Of a stretch of DNA of 64,000 bases, positions 60,859 to 64,000 are shown piece after piece. The translations under genes and the position numbers were made by a program. The notes under the pieces were generated by a model. The model was not told where the DNA came from, did not search any database, and was given only the letters and a program-made list of their open reading frames with translations. The stretch is from NCBI GenBank assembly GCA_000310025.1, contig FN649758.1, positions 2,793,474 through 2,857,473 on the forward strand, in the 5' to 3' direction. How positions within the stretch are numbered: the first letter of the stretch is position 1; the number at the start of each line of letters is the position of its first letter. The DNA comes from Ectocarpus siliculosus. Its lineage: Eukaryota > Sar > Phaeophyceae > Ectocarpales > Ectocarpaceae.

Positions 60859-63692
60859 GTGCTCGGAAAGGAGCTCGGAATCCGTGTAAAGAACGAGATG
60901 TTCGAGCGGTGGCAGTTCAGCCGTAAGCTTAAGGAGGGCAGGGGAGGGGACCCGATCCTGCCGGCCGAGTCGTTCTTTGACCCGGGCTTGGACGCGGAGC
61001 TGCAAGCGTTGGGGGTGCACAAGGCGCAGTCGAGGAACCTGTGCTGCGAGCTCGGGCGGGCCTCCAAGTCCGCCCTCAAGACCCTCAAGAAGCAGGTGGC
61101 TCGCTCTCTGCTTCTCTCGCTGTAGGCCTGTCTGTGTGCGTCTCTCTGCNNNNNNNNNNNNNNNNNNNNNNNNNNNNNNNNNNNNNNNNNNNNNNNNNNN
61201 NNNNNNNNNNNNNNNNNNNNNNNNNNNNNNNNNNNNNNNNNNNNNNNNNCCCCCTCCCCCCCCCCCCCCTCTCTCTTTCTCGTTTTTTATATACCTCTCT
61301 CTCTCTCGTTCTCTCCACCTCTATCTCTTCACGTATCCTAACTCTCATCTCTATGTAATGTCATCTCTCCCTGTGCGCGACTTGTGCGGGAGGCCGGACA
61401 AGCTCTATCCATGATACAACTTGTCAATGACGACAACAGAGCAACAGGCCGCAGACGAGAAGAACCATACGCGAAAGAGGGGCAGAGACGGCCAGGCATT
61501 TGCTAAACCTACGCACGCAAACAAACCCATTCGCGAAGCGATCGAGTCCTGCAGTAGCAGTAGCCATGCCCGAACACGACAAGCTATGCCCAAAATACAA
61601 AAAAAAAATTGTAGTGGAAATGAACGTTTCCTCGTCTTCACCCCCCTTGCCAGCTGCGGGGCGTGGTCAACGGGCCGGCGGCGGCGGTATCGGCGCCGTC
61701 AAAAAGGGTGGCCGCTAGGAAGCTTGACGGCAACACGTACGTGTTGCAGCTGGGAAAAAACAAGTGAGCCGAGAGGGGAAAGAGGCAAACGGTGCGCTTG
61801 CGCAGTAGGTGGTGCGTTGATGATGTGAACTCCGAACAGTATTTTTCATCCCAGGACCACCCCCTCTGAGATTGAGTGAGCGGGTGTTTGGCGCGATGCA
61901 GCGGGTGTCAGGGGAAAGAACGGGGAGTGCGGCTTTGTTGGCGTCATCTTGTTCTCATCGACAGCTATTCGATGTCGCGTGCGCTCACGCGAGGTCTTCA
62001 CGGTCGCCGGAGCAACCTCTGGTGGCGTGCTTCGGGGGAAGTTGTGCAGGTTTCGATGGTTCTGTTGTATGTGATTGTGGTGTCGTTGCTCTTGTCGTTG
62101 ACGGTTGGGATGTGATGGTGTTACTGCAGCTGCTTGTGCCGCGTGCCGCATCTCCGCTTCTCTACTACTTGTGTTTCTCGTTGTTCTAGTAGCTAGAAGT
62201 CGTCCGCCCGCATGTTCTTCGCCCGCAAGCTGGCCTGCAGTCGTCCTCCCCACCACCAACGGCGCGGAATACGCGGTTGGCATTAACGCCCCCCACCCCC
62301 CCCGCGCCGCCACACACCGCACCACGACCCGTGCAGGCTGCGCATGAATAGCGCCCACTACGACAAGATGAAGGAGCTGTTCAGCCGATCTCGCGTGGAG
62401 GGGGCCGCTAGACGGCAGTCCTCTTCGACGGAGCACCCACCTCCCGCCTGGATAGGCGACTTCCACGACTGCCTGTTCTCGTGCCTCATGAGGTACGAGG
62501 CGCTGCAGGTGAGTTTCAAATCTCGGGAGGAAGGTCGTGCCGCCGGTTGTTGTGGCGGTTGTCTCTCTTACGTTTGGGGGCGCGGCGTTTGGGGTGAGCG
62601 GGGGGTGTGTGTGTCGGGGGGGGGATCAGGCGGGGTAATGGTCGCTGCAAGCGGCAAAGACCGACATTCCACCACCGGCAACGACGAGGACGGTGTACCA
62701 ACAAAGACCACGGTTAACATTTTGTGCCGCCACCCGCACACTCAACCCTTGCCTGTCCAAGATGGCTCACCTATCGGAGTATGTTAATCTCCGTCTCAGT
62801 TTTATTGCGCACCGTTTTCTTCTTCTTCTCTCTTGTTTGCCCTCTACAATCGCCTAGGTTTTGGTGGTGATGTTCTTGATCGCTTGGTTTTTTTGTTGTT
62901 TGCTTAGCTTGCTGCTCTCGTTTTCTCTATCTTGCTGTTGTGTGTTTTGTGTTACACACCGCGCACGCTCTCTTGCTTCCTTCTTTCTGCATGATCTTGG
63001 TCTGGGTTTGGTTCATTTTCATGTGGATGGTGTCCTTCTTTTTTATCTCCTCCCGTCCAGCCGTTTTTTTTTCTCCTGTATTTCGGCAAAGTCCACGCTT
63101 GCCGACGCAATCGCGTTTTTCGCTTACTCATTGTTTTTTATTTTCATGCTTGGCCCCTCTTTCCCTGCCATCGTTTCCTGCTTCGCGCCTTCGTTTTTTC
63201 CGCTCTGTCCACGTTGGACGATGCGTGGGTGCGGGTGGAAAGGGCGGGGGCTTTCAGGCCTCAATGGGGGGCGACGCTTTCGACGTCCTGCTGAAGCGCT
63301 TCGGCGCGAGGATGGAGTGCTTCGCTTCGCCCTTCAACTGCCGCTACTCGCGATACTGCAGCGCCTTCCCCGACACCGACGGGCCTTTCGGCAGGTGCGG
63401 GCGAAACGTTTTCCCAACAGCCTATCTGAACCATCAGTGTGTTTCCTTTCTCTATGTCCGGTAACAAGACATTTTAGGCGGGGATTGCTTTCTCTTCTCT
63501 ATTTCTCCGGTAGCAGGATATGTTGGGTGGAGATTTTGCTGAATCCTTTTTTTCTGTGTTGCCAGAAGCGAGGTCGTTGATTCTCTGTCTCCCTTTTCGG
63601 CGTGGGGTGGGTCTGAACGGATGTTAATTTGACGTCAGAATACACGAACAACAACAGCACGCCTGAAACGATTTGAATGAGCCGTCAGGAGT

Positions 63693-63748
<56 letters not shown>

Positions 63749-64000
63749 AGCAGAAGCAGAAGCGGAAGCAACAAGAGCAGCACCAGCACCAGCACCTAAC
63801 AATCACGACCACTCTTCTGTTGCTAGCAGCGTGAGAAGGGCCTTAGTCGGACGGAGCGTACGAAGTTAACCCTACCCCCTTGCGTCCTTCCCGTTGTTGC
63901 ACCTGCCAATGCGTTTGGACCTTGCCTCCTGGATGTCTGTGCGGTTGCTGGCGAGAAGCGCGGGGAGTTTCTTCGACTTTCAGCCTACGCAGGGAGCTTA
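60859..64000 (+). CDS. PCIF1/CAPAM-like mRNA cap adenosine N6-methyltransferase, partial
   Basis: In-phase exons: 60859-61095, 61654-61763, 62337-62508, 63258-63394, and the start of the next at ~63959 (or 63956) to the window edge. Homology to the PCIF1_WW catalytic domain family is clear: LRMNSAHYDKMKELF, then FHDCLFSCLMRYEALQ, then MECFASPFNCRYSRYCSAFP, DTDGPFG, and finally SFFDFQPTQGAY. In PCIF1 this last segment is followed at once by the catalytic NPPF motif, which must lie just beyond base 64000. PCIF1 is a nuclear enzyme that binds the RNA polymerase II tail and methylates cap-adjacent 2'-O-methyladenosine to m6Am. The 5' end is unsettled: an open stretch at ~60090-60290 (SPQEEVLRQQAVAIVFSRFQ, ending at a GC-type donor CAG|GCAAGA) is a possible upstream exon, and no WW domain was recognised. 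Introns hold a 100-N gap and a CAG repeat. Confidence 0.86.
61150..61249. other. Assembly gap, 100 N
   Basis: A run of exactly 100 N in the intron after exon 60859-61095, flanked by a C/T low-complexity tract. Confidence 0.99.
63693..63743. repeat. (CAG)n microsatellite
   Basis: About sixteen CAG units followed by interrupted cagaag units, in an intron of the PCIF1-like gene. Confidence 0.95.

Noticed and set aside
1-64000. CRISPR arrays, bacterial operons, tRNA or rRNA genes
   Set aside because: The repeats have no uniform repeat-spacer pattern, genes are intron-split, and no cloverleaf or rRNA signature was recognised on reading both strands.

Overview
The window looks like nuclear DNA of a brown alga (an Ectocarpus-like stramenopile). 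It has intron-rich genes with many short exons on GT-AG (occasionally GC-AG) junctions, TTAGGG-type telomere-like repeats, long homopolymer and triplet tracts, and decayed non-LTR and Ty3-type retroelements. The organism is an inference; the gene models below were built by hand from splice sites and reading-frame phase.

Layout: 2-634, 3' end of a non-LTR retrotransposon. 774-4787 (-), six-exon Nudix hydrolase of the NUDT6/plant pre-Nudix type, 350 aa. 6803-7027, a foldback MITE. 7365-12663 (+), about eleven exons of an unrecognised coiled-coil protein. 13979-15682 (-), 5'-truncated non-LTR reverse transcriptase with a damaged catalytic motif. 15774-19360, block A, an orphan duplicated promoter/first-exon cassette, followed by a degenerate tandem repeat and TTAGGG repeats. 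20852-26115 (-) and 27113-38831 (+), two complete divergent paralogous 2-oxoglutarate/Fe(II) dioxygenases (320 and 324 aa) with the same eight-exon structure, whose first exons lie head to head in block B (25767-27625). The ~7 kb first intron of the plus copy holds gag and Ty3-pol relics. 41801-54201 (-), sixteen-exon TMCO3/KEA-like cation:proton antiporter (1045 aa), with one assembly gap and an unmerged contig overlap in an intron. 54202-60858, mostly repeats and no firm gene. 60859-64000 (+), a PCIF1/CAPAM-type mRNA cap adenosine methyltransferase, cut by the window edge just before its expected catalytic motif.

The genes do not form an operon. The one arrangement implying shared regulation is the divergent dioxygenase pair, which appears to share a ~1 kb bidirectional promoter. 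The whole cassette (promoter, both first exons, starts of both first introns) was duplicated directly about 10 kb to the left as block A. There it has lost the downstream exons, and one of its two first exons carries a frameshift. This is the most unusual structure seen here. A family of foldback MITEs (three full copies and one lone end) and a family of poly(C)-ended non-LTR retrotransposon tails recur across the window.
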